From the NCBI GenBank assembly GCA_023362775.1, contig JALMGJ010000011.1, positions 17,906,001 through 17,970,000 of the forward strand: a stretch of DNA of 64,000 nucleotides, in the 5' to 3' direction. Source of the stretch: Charina bottae (Eukaryota; Chordata; Lepidosauria; Squamata; Charinaidae). Positions 37,840 through 49,863 of this stretch are shown here, in pieces (position 1 is the first letter of the stretch; the number at the start of each line of letters is the position of its first letter). Under the pieces are notes generated by a model. It searched no databases and was not told the DNA's origin. It saw only the letters and a list, made by a program, of their open reading frames with translations. The translations under genes and the position numbers were made by a program.

Positions 37840-40000
37840 CTGTCAAGAAGGAACGAGAAGACAAGAATCACTTTATGCGCTTACAGGATAGACTTAAACT
37901 AATTGCAAACTCATTCCCTTCGCCTCAAGGCCAGTGTTTCCCACCCTAGGCAGCTTCTAGATGTGTGGTCATCCACTCTCAGAATTCTTGGCAATGGCCA
38001 CTCTGGCTGTGGCATTTTGGATGTTGAAGTCCACACATCTGGACATTGCGCAGATTGAGAAACACTGCTCTAGGCCTTGGGAATTGGAAGAGCAGGTTAA
38101 TTATTTCCAATAGCATTTTTAGTCCTTTCCAACTCCTAGAGTTGGGAGAAGTTCTAGCACTTAAAAAAGCATAAAACAAACATATATTCAGTATAGACAC
38201 CAACACAGAGGAAGTGTCTCAGAGGAAGCTGTAGATAGTCAAAGTCACTGGGATGCAAGAACACCCTGCTAGTGCATGCGGATTGCTTGGTTTGACTTCC
38301 TGCCTGCGGAAACACATCTGAATTGCTCTGCCTTGGCCAACTTATAGGTTATATGGGAAATGACTTGGAAAAAAACCCCAGGTATTCCTACATAAACAGA
38401 TGCCAGCTCTTGTCACTTGCTATAGCTGACAGTTACAACAGTAAACCTTTTTTTTTAAAAGAACAGAAGCTTCCCATTAAAAAAAATTATACACGAAACT
38501 TCTTAAAGTTTCTAGAACAGAGCTTTCCAAACTGTATCGCGACACAAAAGTGTGTCGCCACACAACCCTGATCATCATCAGCGCTTCTGGGTTTTCCCGC
38601 GGCGACACACCAACGCCGGTTGGTGTGTCGCCGCGGGAAAAACTTTGGAAAGCCCTGTTCTAGAAAATCAAATTACATTTGAAATAAAGTATACTACTTG
38701 CTGTAGCATCAGCTGTTTCTGAACTGCTAATAGCAAGTGCAGTAAGCAGGTGTGCAATTTTTCACTGGGACCAGACTGTGCAGGTGGATAAGACCAAGCA
38801 GCGTTTCCTAACTTGGGTGCCCTTCCCTTCCAGTACGTTTCTCAAGATTGCACCTTTCAAAGGTGTTAATCACATGTGTTTGTTCCTTGTTTAGTTTGGT
38901 GCTATTGTAGTCCAACTGTCAGAAAGAGCATAAAAGAAAGGAAAAGAATGCTAGTTTAGAATGTCAAATGGGAGAGGCAATTTTGTCACACAAATTTTGC
39001 GTGCAAGCTTTCCAGAAGGAGAATGGATTAAAAGAAGAAATTAGGTAAAATTCCAGAGTTCATAAATGGAAAGGATGTGATGTAATAAGTGAAAGTAAAC
39101 AGGGGAGTAATTTACAAGAAGGTAAAAAAAAATGAATGTATTTTTCAAGGTACCAGCTTGTTAGAGAATGACTGAGTAGTACTGAATAAGTTAGTGATGA
39201 ATGGCCATACTGTGTAAGAACTGCAGAAGGTAGCAATGACCATAAACATCAAAGGAAGACTATTACAAAATATGTGAGAATAAGAAAGGCAGCCCATGAA
39301 ACAGCAAGAGGAGTGAGCAGAAGACATGATGATGTTTTTGGAGTTATTTCAGGAGAAGGATGCATACCTTGCTGTGACTTGTTGAAAATATGTACTTTTA
39401 ACGTCTTTTAAGGAAGACAGCAGGTTTTTTTTTTTACTTAGGCGCCATAGGAAAAGTACGCCTGATTAAGTTAGTAGGTTTTCTTGTTTCATTTTTGAAT
39501 AAGCTTTGCCAGAAAAGTTTCCAAAAGGTAATTTGGAAGACCTGCCGCTTCAGTCTGCAACAAGCACTGCAACAGAACAATCGCCTGCGAATTACGGCCC
39601 CTCTACCACCCCGATTCCCAATCCGGACAAGGGGGTCCGGCAGATGCCTCTCTCCAGGCCCGCCTTCTTGATCTGGATCAAGCTAGGCTCTTCGACGGAC
39701 TCAAATCCCGCCCCCCCCCTTACCCATTCCAGGAAGCGCGACAAGATTTTCGGCTTGGGGCTTGCAGTTGCTGTGTCTCAGCACCGCGGCTGCCACCTCC
39801 GGAGCGTAATCCTCGGTGTAAAACATGAGCAGGAGTTCGCTCAGATCCAACGCGTCCGCCTTCTCCAGCCGCCCTTTGGGGATATTGTCGTAGCCCGGTT
39901 TGACCGGGAATTCGTGGAGGTTCGCCTTGAACTTTCGGAGCTCGCCCTCCGTCAGGTCCTCCAAGGTCTCCTCCAGGCGTTGCCGGATGGTCTTGGACAT
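37559..40000 (-). CDS. PYCARD: ASC/PYCARD-like inflammasome adaptor, copy A (PYD-CARD)
   Basis: ASC links inflammasome sensors (by PYD-PYD contacts) to caspase-1 (by CARD-CARD contacts) in the cytosol and polymerises into specks. The PYD exon (39724-40000, 277 bp) starts at the ATG at 40000 and ends in phase 1 before GTAAGG. The CARD exon (37559-37839) starts in phase 1 after TTGACAG and ends DLEGR-stop. Joined directly they give 185 residues; human ASC has 195. A possible 27-bp linker exon at 39368-39394 (phase 1-1) would add nine residues, but its acceptor is weak. Copies B and C lie upstream in the same orientation. The CARD keeps the Trp-containing VPSWN segment. Which copy is the orthologue of mammalian PYCARD cannot be decided here. 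Confidence 0.9.
37931..38075 (+). mobile_element. diverged palindromic hAT MITE
   Basis: CAGTGTTTCCCACCCTAGGC at the left and AGATTGAGAAACACTG at the right match the 9002 family. It lies inside the intron of copy A. The TSD is eroded. Confidence 0.65.
38518..38657 (+). mobile_element. hAT (Buster-type) MITE with perfect TSD
   Basis: CAGAGCTTTCCAAACTGTAT and AACTTTGGAAAGCCCTG are the ends, flanked by TTCTAGAA (38510-38517 and 38658-38665). It lies in the intron of ASC-like copy A, and the GC-rich core matches 7454-7724. Confidence 0.85.
39368..39394 (-). CDS. tentative 27-bp linker exon of copy A
   Basis: The stretch has a GTATGC donor and correct phase 1-1, and would encode VHIFNKSQQ between PYD and CARD. 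Its upstream pyrimidine tract is poor. Skipping it also keeps the frame. Confidence 0.2.
39724..40000 (-). CDS. pyrin-domain exon of ASC-like copy A
   Basis: The exon encodes 92 residues forming one six-helix death-fold [19 protein letters not shown] for helices 1-2, [20 protein letters not shown] leading into helix 4, and [12 protein letters not shown] for helix 5. About 60 of 92 positions match copy B by eye, and both exons are exactly 277 bp. A CpG-rich stretch surrounds the start. Confidence 0.92.
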
Positions 40001-40300
40001 ATTCGCTCCCCTCCAGGATCACCCCCAAACCACGAGTCGTTTAGGGAAATAAAAATTCAAACTCGGAGAAAGAATCGATTCGCTTCTGCTCCTCACAGCC
40101 GCTCTGCATGACGCGGCCTCCGGAAGAGGGAGGTGCCACCGCTTCCCTGGAAAGACAGCCTCTCTCAACGTTTCTTTCGCCTTTGCTGACGAAAGAATTG
40201 TGCTGCACGTTCACATCTGGAGTTGCAGGCCAGAACTGAGCACTGTTTCACCCAAAAGAGCTTAAGAAAATGTGCGACTGCAGCGTGTTGACATTTGTCG
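40001..40300 (-). promoter_or_regulatory. promoter region of ASC-like copy A
   Basis: This is moderately GC-rich sequence upstream of the ATG at 40000, with GAAA-rich motifs on the minus strand (GGCGAAAGAAACG, near 40170-40182) resembling part of an interferon-response element. The start of transcription is not determined. Confidence 0.35.
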
Positions 40301-40562
40301 CGTATTTATAGAGAGCAGAATAAGCAAGCATAGCAACGGGTATGCAAAACGCTTTTCAAAGGCTGGCCCTTTGGGTAAGGTTGCTTCGAAAGGGGCGTCG
40401 AAGATGCAACGACGGCAGTTCCCAGGTGGTTCCCTCTGTTGGACAATAAATACACCTGGGTCTGCTACACAACTTGACTTCCACCTGCTGCACTATCTTG
40501 CCACCCATAGGCATGGCAGTGGACTATCCCGTTGTCAGTAAGATTCAACTGCCAGTCCAATT

Positions 40563-40795
40563 TGTTTTTATTTATTTATTTATATTTCAAATTTTGTCAC
40601 CACCCATCTCTTATGAAGTGACTCTTAAACAAGGTATTGGGTGCAGGTACGCAAAGACCTAGCTCTCTGGAAAAGGCTCTAATGCTGAGAAAGGGGGAAG
40701 GAAACAGGAGAAGAGGATGCTGCTGGCTGGGGAATTCTGAGAGTTGAAGTCCACAGGTCTTAGACCTGCAAAATTGAGAAACTGACCTAAATTAA
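40563..40795 (+). repeat. SINE, RTE and MITE fragments
   Basis: 40565-40620 repeats the CACCACCCATCTC end also seen at 2250. 40650-40720 resembles an RTE 3' piece (GACCTAGCTCTCTGG, GGAAACAGGAGAAGAGG). 40725-40790 is a right half of the palindromic hAT family (GGGGAATTCTGAGAGTTGAA). Confidence 0.5.
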
Positions 40796-41046
40796 CCATC
40801 CAGTGTGTGCAAAAGGACATAAGTCTCCATTAGATTTTTGAAGCCAATGACTCTTAGGTCCCTGATACGAATGGGTTTGTAAGTCATAAGTAACCTTCCC
40901 ATTGATATTCAAGAGAATGTCAATACAAACCATATACTGTACAATGTCTGCACAATAGTTGTTTGAACTTGGAAGCTAAGCAGGTTCAGGCCTGGTTAAT
41001 ACTTGGATTATAGACCTCTAGAGAATATCAGAGCTATAGACTAGAC

Positions 41047-41076
41047 CAGAGCTTTCCAAACTGTGTCGCGACACGT
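41047..41076 (+). mobile_element. hAT (Buster-type) MITE, left end only
   Basis: CAGAGCTTTCCAAACTGTG then TCGCGACACG is the left terminus of the 7454 family. The rest is deleted. Confidence 0.65.
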
Positions 41077-42357
41077 TTCAACATACTGAAATATTTGCAT
41101 TGGGAGAATATGGGCAAATTTGCATTGCACTTTGCTTGGATCATCTCTTGTATTGCTAATCTTTCTACAACTTCCATTTATGCATTTGTGTATATACTTA
41201 AAATATTTACAGTAGTGCTAAATGTTAATCTCTCCTTTTTAATAATAATGCCAGAGAAGTCAGATGATTATTATGTAGCTTTCCTACTGACAAGAACTTT
41301 CAGAATACTTATAAGGTCACACCATGTTTTGTTATCCAGCCTCAAGAATGCGGCAGATGATGCATCTTGAAGATTGCCTCCCATATCAGTTAGTTATCTC
41401 TTTTCTTGCTGGCCTTTGACTGTAATAACATTTTTATGATATGCCAACTCACTCCATCCCATCATTCACCTATGAGTGTATTTCAGACCTGGAAATTAAA
41501 ACAGATTATGCATTAACTGCAAAGTTCCAGAAGGCACACGTTCATTTGCCTGCAATCCTGTTTCAGCCTCGTTTTTTTTTTTTTTAAAATAACAAAGTAG
41601 CACATAACTAGAAGATGCTTTATTTCATAATTAATGTAAATTTGGGGGATTTTGACAAGATTGTCTGCTAATAAAAGGAACTAAAGGGAATGTTAAGACT
41701 GAGACCAGGATCAAAGTCCTGGTCCACCAAAGTCCACCGGCTACCCCACTGAGACTCACAGCCATTTGGCCACACTTTCCCCTACATTGGCTAGCTGTGA
41801 CAAGCTGCCTTGTTTTTTCCTCCCCTCCCCGAAATATAAGAACTGGTAACTTTAAGAATTGGTATTTGAATTTGCTTGTTTTCTTTTTTCTATCCTTTCT
41901 TCCTTTCAGGGTGCATCATTTAGAATGACAGCCTTGCACTGGGACTACCTTGATTTTAAAAATACTGGACATTTGACTCAGAAAACATCAGGAATAACAT
42001 GGACTAGCTTTTGTGCTACCAGTTCAGTAAAAGGAATGCTTGGAATCTGGGCAGTTGGACAATTATTTCATGAGCTTCTATCAGCCCCACTAGGTAGACC
42101 AGACCAGGAAATCAACTCCACAGGAAGGCTAAAACTCCTTTTATTGAGATTGGCTATAGTAACAGAATCTTGCAAGTCTGATTATGCTGTACCTCCTCCT
42201 CCTCCTTTTTATAGTTCAGTGAATTAGGGAGGTGTCAGTCTGAGCCACTTCTGAATGTTATCTGGGTGTCCTGGACTTAAAAAACTCTTTAGCCCCTTTT
42301 GCCTATGCAACAGCTTCTGCATATCTCTATCAAGGCCATCTTGTTTACTCTCTAGAG
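41077..42357. other. intergenic between ASC copies A and B
   Basis: I see no gene. The stretch at about 42080-42200 has a TTTTATTG signal and a layout like other LTR-type pieces, but no ends are visible. Confidence 0.4.
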
Positions 42358-42474
42358 CAGTGTTTCTCAACCTCAGCAACTTTAAGAGGTGTGGACTTCA
42401 ACTCCCAAGCTGGCTGGGGAATTCTGGGAGTTGAAGTCCACACATCTTAAAGTTGCTGAGGTTGAGAAACACTG
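42358..42474 (+). mobile_element. palindromic hAT MITE
   Basis: CAGTGTTTCTCAACCTCAGC and GCTGAGGTTGAGAAACACTG form a hairpin with CTTCAACTCCCAAGC in the arms. It is flanked by CTCTAGAG and CTCTACAG (7 of 8 matching). Confidence 0.8.
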
Positions 42475-42519
42475 CTCTACAGCTCCCCTACCTTTGGCCT
42501 CACGATGGAGGCTAGAACC

Positions 42520-43430
42520 AATTATTTTATAGAAGAGACAGTTTGCTTGGTGGGCTCCAGATGTGGGCTCCCATTACCCCAGCTAGCATGGCCAATGACA
42601 AGGGATTGGGGAAATTACAGTCCATAACATCTAGATAACACTTATTTTTGCATAAATGGACATGTTTCTTTGGATAAAAGGCAGTTTCTGATTTGGAATG
42701 CAATGAAGGGCTATATGTAGGCAAGCCAAAGAGGAATGTGGATGTGATCTATGTAAAGTGGAAGTGCTCAGAGTAAAACCTACATTAAAAAAAATCTCAT
42801 TCATTCTTTTTATTCATAAGTTGGTTCCTCCCTCCATCAATCCTATCCACGTTTAAAATTATCAAGATTAATTTAAAGTACTTTCTGAAAAAGCATTGGG
42901 GGCTGAATGGAGCTCTCCCTGCAGCTTATCTACTCTGGCTATGGAGGTGCTGCCCATAGGGAGGAAAAGGATAATGATCTTTATTAAAGGGGGTGGTGAT
43001 TATTTGTGTTCTGTCTTGTCCTAGTGTCTTTCACTCAAATGCAATTACCCTTATTGGGTTTTTAATCTCAAAGGGATATTTCCACGTTTCTTTGCATGGA
43101 GCAAAATGAGCGAAGTTATTATGTGTGATGACAATCACTGGCTTTGTTCACACAATATTCTTAACCGGGTCATTTAAAGATCTAGCAGTTGCATTCCCAT
43201 AACATGCCAAATTTGTTTAGATGTTTCTGTAATGTAGCATTTTGGGTGAACCCAGCCTGTTTGATTAGTTTATGGTTTGATGTACTCCATGAACTCAGAA
43301 AAATGGAACAATTCAGTAACCAGGTCAACTGTAAATATAGCCTGTATGTGTAAAGATATTATATAGTTCTGTGAGATTCCTGTGATATATGGAGCTGGAT
43401 TTTCTATGCCCTGAGATGGCATTTCACTTC
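42520..43430. other. downstream region of copy B, nothing recognised
   Basis: This probably includes the 3' untranslated region of copy B. Candidate polyadenylation signals (TTTATT on the plus strand) lie near 42810 and 42980. No other feature is supported. Confidence 0.35.
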
Positions 43431-43441
43431 TGTTGCCTGCC

Positions 43442-43698
43442 TCACTGTCCCTCAAGGTCATCAATGAGGAACTTGTTTTTCTCCTTCAGAACTTCATAGA
43501 GAAAATCCTTGCAAGGACCATCCCAGCTAGGCAGCAGCTTGTAGAGCTCCCTCATTTTATCCTGGTTTGTTGTCTTTGTGATGATTTTTTGATATTGTTC
43601 ATCATCCAGGACACGTCCATGAAGCCGATCCAGAATTCCTTCCACTGTGGCCGTTCTCTGAATGAGTGCCTCCCGATGGCGTTCAATAAAATGCACCT
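43442..43698 (-). CDS. CARD exon of ASC-like copy B
   Basis: The CARD reads [60 protein letters not shown] and ends FLIDDLEGQ-stop. Compared with A and C the helix-5 segment has DGP in place of N-R-F/N-C-F. The acceptor follows a long pyrimidine tract. Confidence 0.93.
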
Positions 43699-46600
43699 CT
43701 GTAAAAAAGAAAGAAAGAAAAGAAAAAAGAAAAAGGTATAGAGACTTACACTAGTTCAACACCAACCCTCTCTTCACTGGATGCCTTGGAATTGTAGTTG
43801 TGTGATAGAAGACTCTTTAAGGATATATATTCTTAACTGAAATCAAGATTCTCTGTATCATTTCCTTTATCTTGGAGTAAAATCCACATACACTGTAGAT
43901 GATAATGATACGAATGCTGTGAGGTATGTTGTTCCTCTTTCCAATATTCTGATGGTTTCCCTTTTTTTCACAATTCAAGGCACAGCTGGACAATCAGGAA
44001 AACATTTGCATGATACATTAGGAGCCAATAGTCTTCTCAGCCTCCAGGGGAGATTATACAAATCCTTGCATAAATCATCAGGTTACAACCATTTAATTTT
44101 TCAAATAAAAATAATTTTAATGTAATTGTGGGGTTCTATGAATACTGCTTTGGAGGACAACAAACACCTTGGTTGTAGTCGGCTCAATGTTGCCGAGCCA
44201 AGCTTGTACCATTCTATACAAATAACTTTGAAAAAACTGAATCCAAGGTATGAGGTGAAAGCGGAAAAAAGTCCTTATGAAATAATATGAGCCACACAGT
44301 CAGCACCTTTCACATCTGTCTTCTACCTCAACAAATGGGAAGAGATGGATTTCCCAGATTGGCTCCCGAAGAGAAACTGGATGAGCACTTTGTTGCCTAT
44401 TGCCTAGATATGCAAATACTGTAGGTTGTCTTTACTAGGGTTTTATGTCATCTACCTACAATTCCTTGGAGTTCTAGGGAGAAATCAGATTGGCATGAAA
44501 CTGAAGTTTCATTTAAATTTGTTCTAAGATGCATGTGGCCCAAGTGAGAGGATGTGGCAAATAAATAGTCATGCAGGCTGATTCCTAGCTACTGATGGAG
44601 ATGTTAAGGAACTCACCAGATTTTCCTGAGTGGGTGCTGAAATGGGGCATGGGATTCTGAACAAAACTGCAAGCACCTGGAAATAAAAAAAGAGGTTACC
44701 GTGTGAAACCAGCAATAAATGGACAATACACAGAATTTTGTCTGATATTCTAAAAGATTACATGTGCATAGATCAGCTCAAGATGAGAAGCTGGAAAATT
44801 TGTGGAAGAAGGTGGCAGCAGGTGAACTCCACAAGGAGGCTGGATCTATATGATCAGCCTGATGGACCCTATTGGGTTTCAGCTTAGGATTATACCTGAG
44901 GCTCTGGTACACAGTTTGATTGAGAATGAAGCTGTGGTGGCAGCTTTAGATTGGATTGCATCTATGCAGACTCTCTCTGTGTGCAGGCTCTGCTGTTCTC
45001 CCCGGAGGGCCTCCAGAGGATGACACAATGCCTAGAGTGCTGCTGGAGGAAAACGAGGAGTGAATCTGACCAGATATAGGTAAGAGCCTTTATTATTGTG
45101 GTGATAAGAGAAGAAAAACATGCTTATTTCTCTGCTCTTATTGTTTCCTCTGAGTGTTGGCCAGTGGCTCTGTTCAGAGCAACCTGATCTCTTCTAGGTC
45201 AGGACAGACCTTGGGAGCATCTGCAGGGTCAGTGTGAGGACTGTTCTTGACACCTGGTGGATAAAATTGCTCAGACTCACTCTGACGTGGACTCCAGCTG
45301 GGCAAGTCCATTGGAGATGACGGGGGCACAGTCTTCCAATGTTATCTGGGAGGAGTTTGAACCTCTTAGTCCTAAGGAAGTAGACAGGTCCCCAGTGCTG
45401 TGGGTGCATCTACCTGTGTTTTAGATCCATGCTGCTCCTGGTTGATTAAAGTCTCCAGGGAGGGGGCATGTAGATGGATCCACACAGTGGTTTCTGCTTC
45501 CTTGAGAGAGGGGGTTGGCAATGGTCCATCCCCTCTGCAGGAAACCCTTGCTGGATCCTACTGATCTGGTCAGCTTTCTGCCAGTTTCCAATCTTTCCTT
45601 TTTAGGGAAGGTTGTTGAGAAGACGGTCACCCTAATTCTGGAGGAAGTGGATTATCTATACCCCTTTCAGTGAGGCTTCAGGCTGGGTCATAGTAATAAG
45701 ATGGCTTTGGTCGCATTGTTGGATGACCTTGGTGGGCTTGGGACGAGGGTAATGCATTCATTCTGGCCCTCCTTAACCTCTCAGCTGCCCAGTACCATTG
45801 ACCATGGTATTCTCGTGGACTAAGTGATTGGGAGAGGCCCCCCCCACTGTTTTCCAGTGGTTCTCCTCCTTCCTCCATGCCAGTTCCAGTATGGTGTTGG
45901 TGGATTTGAATGGTTTAACCCCAGATGGTCTATCTAGCCCCTGCTTTGCAGGCTGCTCAGGGCTCCACCCTCTACCTTCTCCTCTTTAACACATACATGA
46001 AGCAGTTGGGAGAGACCATCATGGGGCCTGGCTCTTTCCCTGGGCCTTTGGGTCATGATGTGTTGGAATCCTGATTGGATGACGGCGTTATTTCTGGAAT
46101 TGGATCGCCATTTTTGTTTTATTGTTTCATTATTGCTTATCAGTTTCTGCACTGTGGTTTTGTATTCCGTTCCTTAGATTTTGTTGAATTTGCTGTAAGC
46201 TACCCAGAATCACCTTCGTTGAGTTGGGCAGCCATATAAATGTTTTAGACAAATAAAATAAACTCAAAAGTTTCTCCTGACCTGACCAAGTTGAGTGGGA
46301 TGGGTGGAAAGATTTTCACACTCCTCTGTGGCACAGTGATTAAAGTTTTGGTCTAGGATCATGGAAACCCACGTTCAAGTCTACTCAGTTTCTGGGTGGT
46401 TTTTAGGTAGTTACTATTTCTCAGCCTAGCCTATCTCAAGTTTTTTTAGAATCCTTAAGAAAATGGAAGAGAACAAAGGAAGCAAATGCAACAGCTAGAG
46501 GAAAATAACATTATGTAGAAGAAACAAAATTACCATACATTGTTTTACAATGTAAAATGTTATATATTATTAAAACAATTATTACAAAATAGTATTACTA

Positions 46601-49600
46601 AATTATTTAAAGCGAATAAGGTGGAATGAAATAGCAGCTTTTAGATATGGAACAGAGAACATATGGATGAGATCGCTTTTTGTATGTAACTTGTGCAGTT
46701 TAAAATGTTTAATCAACAGCACAACTGAAAAGGAAAAATGAGCTGGAATGCTCTGCCCCTACCCCCAATACTCAGCACAACATCAGAGGGGCTGTGCAGG
46801 TGAAGTCTTCAGGAATTCCCTTTTCTCTGTCTCCCTCTCTAGGCTTCTTGTCCATTTAAGACAGGAATTTCCATTTATATCTTGCATTAGGTTCTCAACA
46901 CTTGGCATTTTGCTGATGTATCACCACTATTCTGTCCAACAGTCTTGCTACCAGAACTGACAGTGGTTTTGGGACTTAGAACTGAGGACTCCTAGAAGTT
47001 AGTTTTGTGGGACTCCAAAATCCATACTGGAACTGCTTTGATATGGTTGCTTAGGACTTCATGGCTGTCATGACAACCACAAGTCTGTCTGAACTTGTTT
47101 CTGGCCCATCACTATCAAGACACACTCTGGATTTGTTTTTTTCTGCTTGGGAAAAGGATGGTGGTTTGCAAGTGACAGATTTACATTTTCAGAGTTTTCA
47201 CTGGGTTGTCTGGGCCCTTTGATGATCTGGACCTTCTAGAGAGCATATAGAACTCTTGATAGTTAACTATGACCCATCAGCTAGTCATTTTGAGAACAGA
47301 ATCAATCAAATTTTTCATTACTTATATTATAGTTCCAGCAGTTCAATCTGTAAAGTGTTCAGGGACCTGCCTGGTCAGATTCTTTGGGATTACTTTTTAA
47401 GGCCTGATTATGTGGACAAGATGCTTGGTCAAGTTTGACCAATCACATATTTACTTGGTTCTTGCCTCTCATGGCTTATCACTAGTAGGAAGGGGGGGAG
47501 TTCAGGTGGGTCCAGGAGACTAGTCCTGAAAACAAAATATTGGACATACTGTAGGTGATTCAAATAATTATAAGTTAGTGGTCAACATCAGCTTCCTGAA
47601 CCGCGTGCTCAAGCATGTGGCAGCTGAGCAGATCTAGACTCTCCTGGATGAAACACATTTTCCAGATATATCTCGGACTAGGTTTAGGTCTACTTTTGGC
47701 ACAGAAACTGCCTTGGTCATCCTCTTGAATGATGTTTGATGGGAGAAACAAAAGGAATGCAACTCTGTTGAATCTGTTGGACCTCTCAGTTTTTTGATGT
47801 CTGTCTGTCTGTCTCCAGCAAATAGTGCTGAGAGATTCCTGTTTGTGGCTGGAGTGTTCCACAAGAGTCAGTTTTATCACTCATGAAACCATTGAATAAG
47901 ATGATCTGGACTTTAGAATAAAGTGTTATCTCTCCTCTTCATCAGATCCAGATGAGACACTGGAATTGCTGAATCAGTGCAGGGCTGTAATGGGCAGGGT
48001 GAGGGTCCACAAACTAATCTCAATCCATACAAGACAGATGCTGTTAAGGGATGGTTTATATATCCAGATGAGCGGTGTACAAGCTGTTCTGGATGGGGTT
48101 GCACTCCCCCTTAAAAAACTGATTTGTAACTTGGGATTGCTTCTGGACCATGTCTGACATTGGATGTACAGGTGGCCTTTGTGGCACAAAGGACCTTTCA
48201 TCAGCCCAGGATGGTGCACTGAGACACCAGCTATAGCCCTACCTGGATAAGTATAATCTTGCTATGATAAACTATGTCCTGGTCATTTATAGTTTAGATT
48301 ACTGCAATGTAATTTATACCTGGCTCCGCCCCTGAAGATGGCTTGCAAACTTCAGTTAGCACAATTTCTGAGGCAAAAATAGTGACTAAAGCTGGATGAT
48401 ATGAGCACATCACACCAGTTCATTATGGCCTTCGTTAGTTCTCCATTTATTTTCAGACACAGTTCAATGTGTACTATCAAACTATAAAACCTGTCAAGGA
48501 AACTGGCAAAAGACCACGCTGAGCCCGAACTGCAGCTCTAGTTTACTTTATTGTTCTTGCCCTATACAGAATCTCGCCAGACTAAAGGTGCCCTAACTGA
48601 TCTAAGGGCAAAGTACTGGTGCTCTAAGGCGGGGCCAGCCTACTTCTCTTAGCCAGCCCCCTAAGGCTTTCCAGGCTGGAATGTGCCTCCACCTCCTCCA
48701 GCACCGAGATCCATCACAAAACCCTTCGTGGCTTGAGATCTGTATCTGTATCTGACGAAAATTCATCTTCCTTTCTGTTCCTACCTCTGCTCTAACAATC
48801 TTCAGAGCTCCAGGCACCCCCCACAATCCATGGGGCATCCTCCTATGACAAGGTATCGTAAATGGCTACCTGAAAGCAGTCCCTTTTAATATGGGCTCCT
48901 CCCAGCAAGGAACACCCAAAGCGGTCTTTATTGTTTCTGCAGCATCAGACATTTTTCTTCCAAGCCTCTTAATAATAAGTTAACGGTGCTCTGATATTTC
49001 TAACTTTTTAGTGCTGCTTTTGCTCTCTGTTAATGTGTTACTGTTGATTGCATTTTGTATATTATATAAGGTGTTTTAATGTATTCTTTTATGAGCTGTT
49101 TTAACCTACTTCTTTCATTGTTTGGATTTTATGGCTGTGCAGGGTTGTTTTTTTTAAAAAAATTCAAAAGCCTTATACATGTGCTTTAATTAAACAAATA
49201 AATAAAGAGCTGGGTGGCATAGACTGAAAAATCTGTAAATAATCATGTATAAAGTTGAGTTTGGTTTCCATACAGATGTTATAAAATATGAGAAAGGGGG
49301 TAGACCTATTTCATAACCAACCTTTGAAAGGATAAATCAAAATTCTAACGAAGAATTTCTGTGCAATTTGAAAGGTTTTTCTCCCCACTGGGTGGTCAGG
49401 TAAAGGCATGAACTGGCTCAACCTCCCCACGGCTGCGGTCCTCCAGGCGCGCGGGGCTTCGACGCCCCAAAAGAGCTTGGGCTGGGAACTAAGGTCCGAC
49501 ACACCGGGGGGTGACTAGGTTAGAGAAGACCGCGGATCCGCCCAGTTCCCTCTTCCGCTGCTGGAAGAGCCCGTCCCACGCGCTACCTTTCTCGGTGGCT

Positions 49601-49863
49601 TTGAGAAGCTTCTGCGCCTGCGGCTTGCAGTTGCTGTCTGACAGCACCGCGGCCGCCACCTCCAGGGCGTAATCCTCGCCATAGTAACCGACCAGGAGGT
49701 CGCTCAGATCCAACGGGTCCGCCTTCTCCAGCCGCCCTCTGGGGACCTTGCTGTAGCCCGGCCTGACCTGGACCTCGTTGAGGTTCGCCTTGAACTTTCG
49801 GAGCTCGCCCGCCGTCAAGTCCTCCAGGGCTTCTCCGAGGCGGCAGCGGACATTCTTCGCCAT
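43442..49863 (-). CDS. PYCARD: ASC/PYCARD-like inflammasome adaptor, copy B (PYD-linker-CARD)
   Basis: This full-length ASC-type adaptor has three exons: PYD 49587-49863, linker 44617-44676 and CARD 43442-43698. All borders are GT-AG and both junctions are phase 1, giving 197 residues, close to human ASC (195). The start is the ATG at 49863 (MAKNVRCRLGEALEDL). The three-exon plan of PYD, short linker, CARD is the same as mammalian PYCARD. The 4.9-kb intron 1 carries an antisense CR1 LINE. A CpG-rich stretch covers the first exon, and a possible IRF-type site lies just upstream. Copies A and C flank it in the same orientation. All residues expected of the PYD and CARD folds seem present, so it looks functional. 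Confidence 0.92.
44617..44676 (-). CDS. linker exon of ASC-like copy B
   Basis: The 60-bp exon has acceptor TTTATTTCCAG and donor GTGAGT, phase 1-1. It encodes about 20 residues rich in Ser, Pro and His (PMPHFSTHSGKS at its end). The position and length parallel the short linker exon of mammalian PYCARD. Confidence 0.8.
46305..46470 (+). mobile_element. tRNA-derived SINE fragment
   Basis: CTCTGTGGCACAGTGATTAAAG, a tRNA-like head, is followed by GGATCATGGAAACCCACGTTCAAG, a B-box-like segment. The tail is diverged. Confidence 0.5.
46470..47930. other. intron 1 of copy B, unclassified
   Basis: This is AT-rich sequence with no recognised repeat boundary. It could be older CR1 or unique DNA. Confidence 0.35.
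48530..48860. mobile_element. possible LTR-like repeat
   Basis: A stretch starting ACTGCAGCTCTAGTTTACTTTATTG resembles 51450-51490 (ATCAAGCTCTAGTGATTTATT), each followed by a GC-rich segment with a GGCGGGGC motif. This suggests two copies of an LTR-type repeat. No TG...CA ends or TSD were confirmed. Confidence 0.3.
49587..49863 (-). CDS. pyrin-domain exon of ASC-like copy B
   Basis: The exon encodes 92 residues ending LKATEK with donor GTAGCG in phase 1. Key segments are [36 protein letters not shown] and EDYALEVAAAVLSDSNC. The VPRG segment matches the IPRG loop of human ASC more closely than the IPKG of copy A. Confidence 0.93.

Larger units (their letters stand above)
44870..48520 (+). mobile_element. 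CR1 LINE pieces, antisense in intron 1 of copy B
   Basis: On the plus strand, decayed CR1 coding pieces appear at about 45590-46010, with the sense GKVVEKTV, HGILVD and LLFNTYMKQLGETIMG, and at about 47940-48370 (QMLLRDGLYIQMSGVQAV, CNLGLLLDHV, LDYCN). Stops and shifts are frequent. The middle (46260-47930) has a SINE and unrecognised sequence. Confidence 0.7.

Noticed and set aside
49489..49586. Extension of the copy B PYD reading frame past LKATEK
   Set aside because: The frame runs on into the intron after a good GTAGCG donor. The phase-1 join to the linker and CARD exons is better supported.
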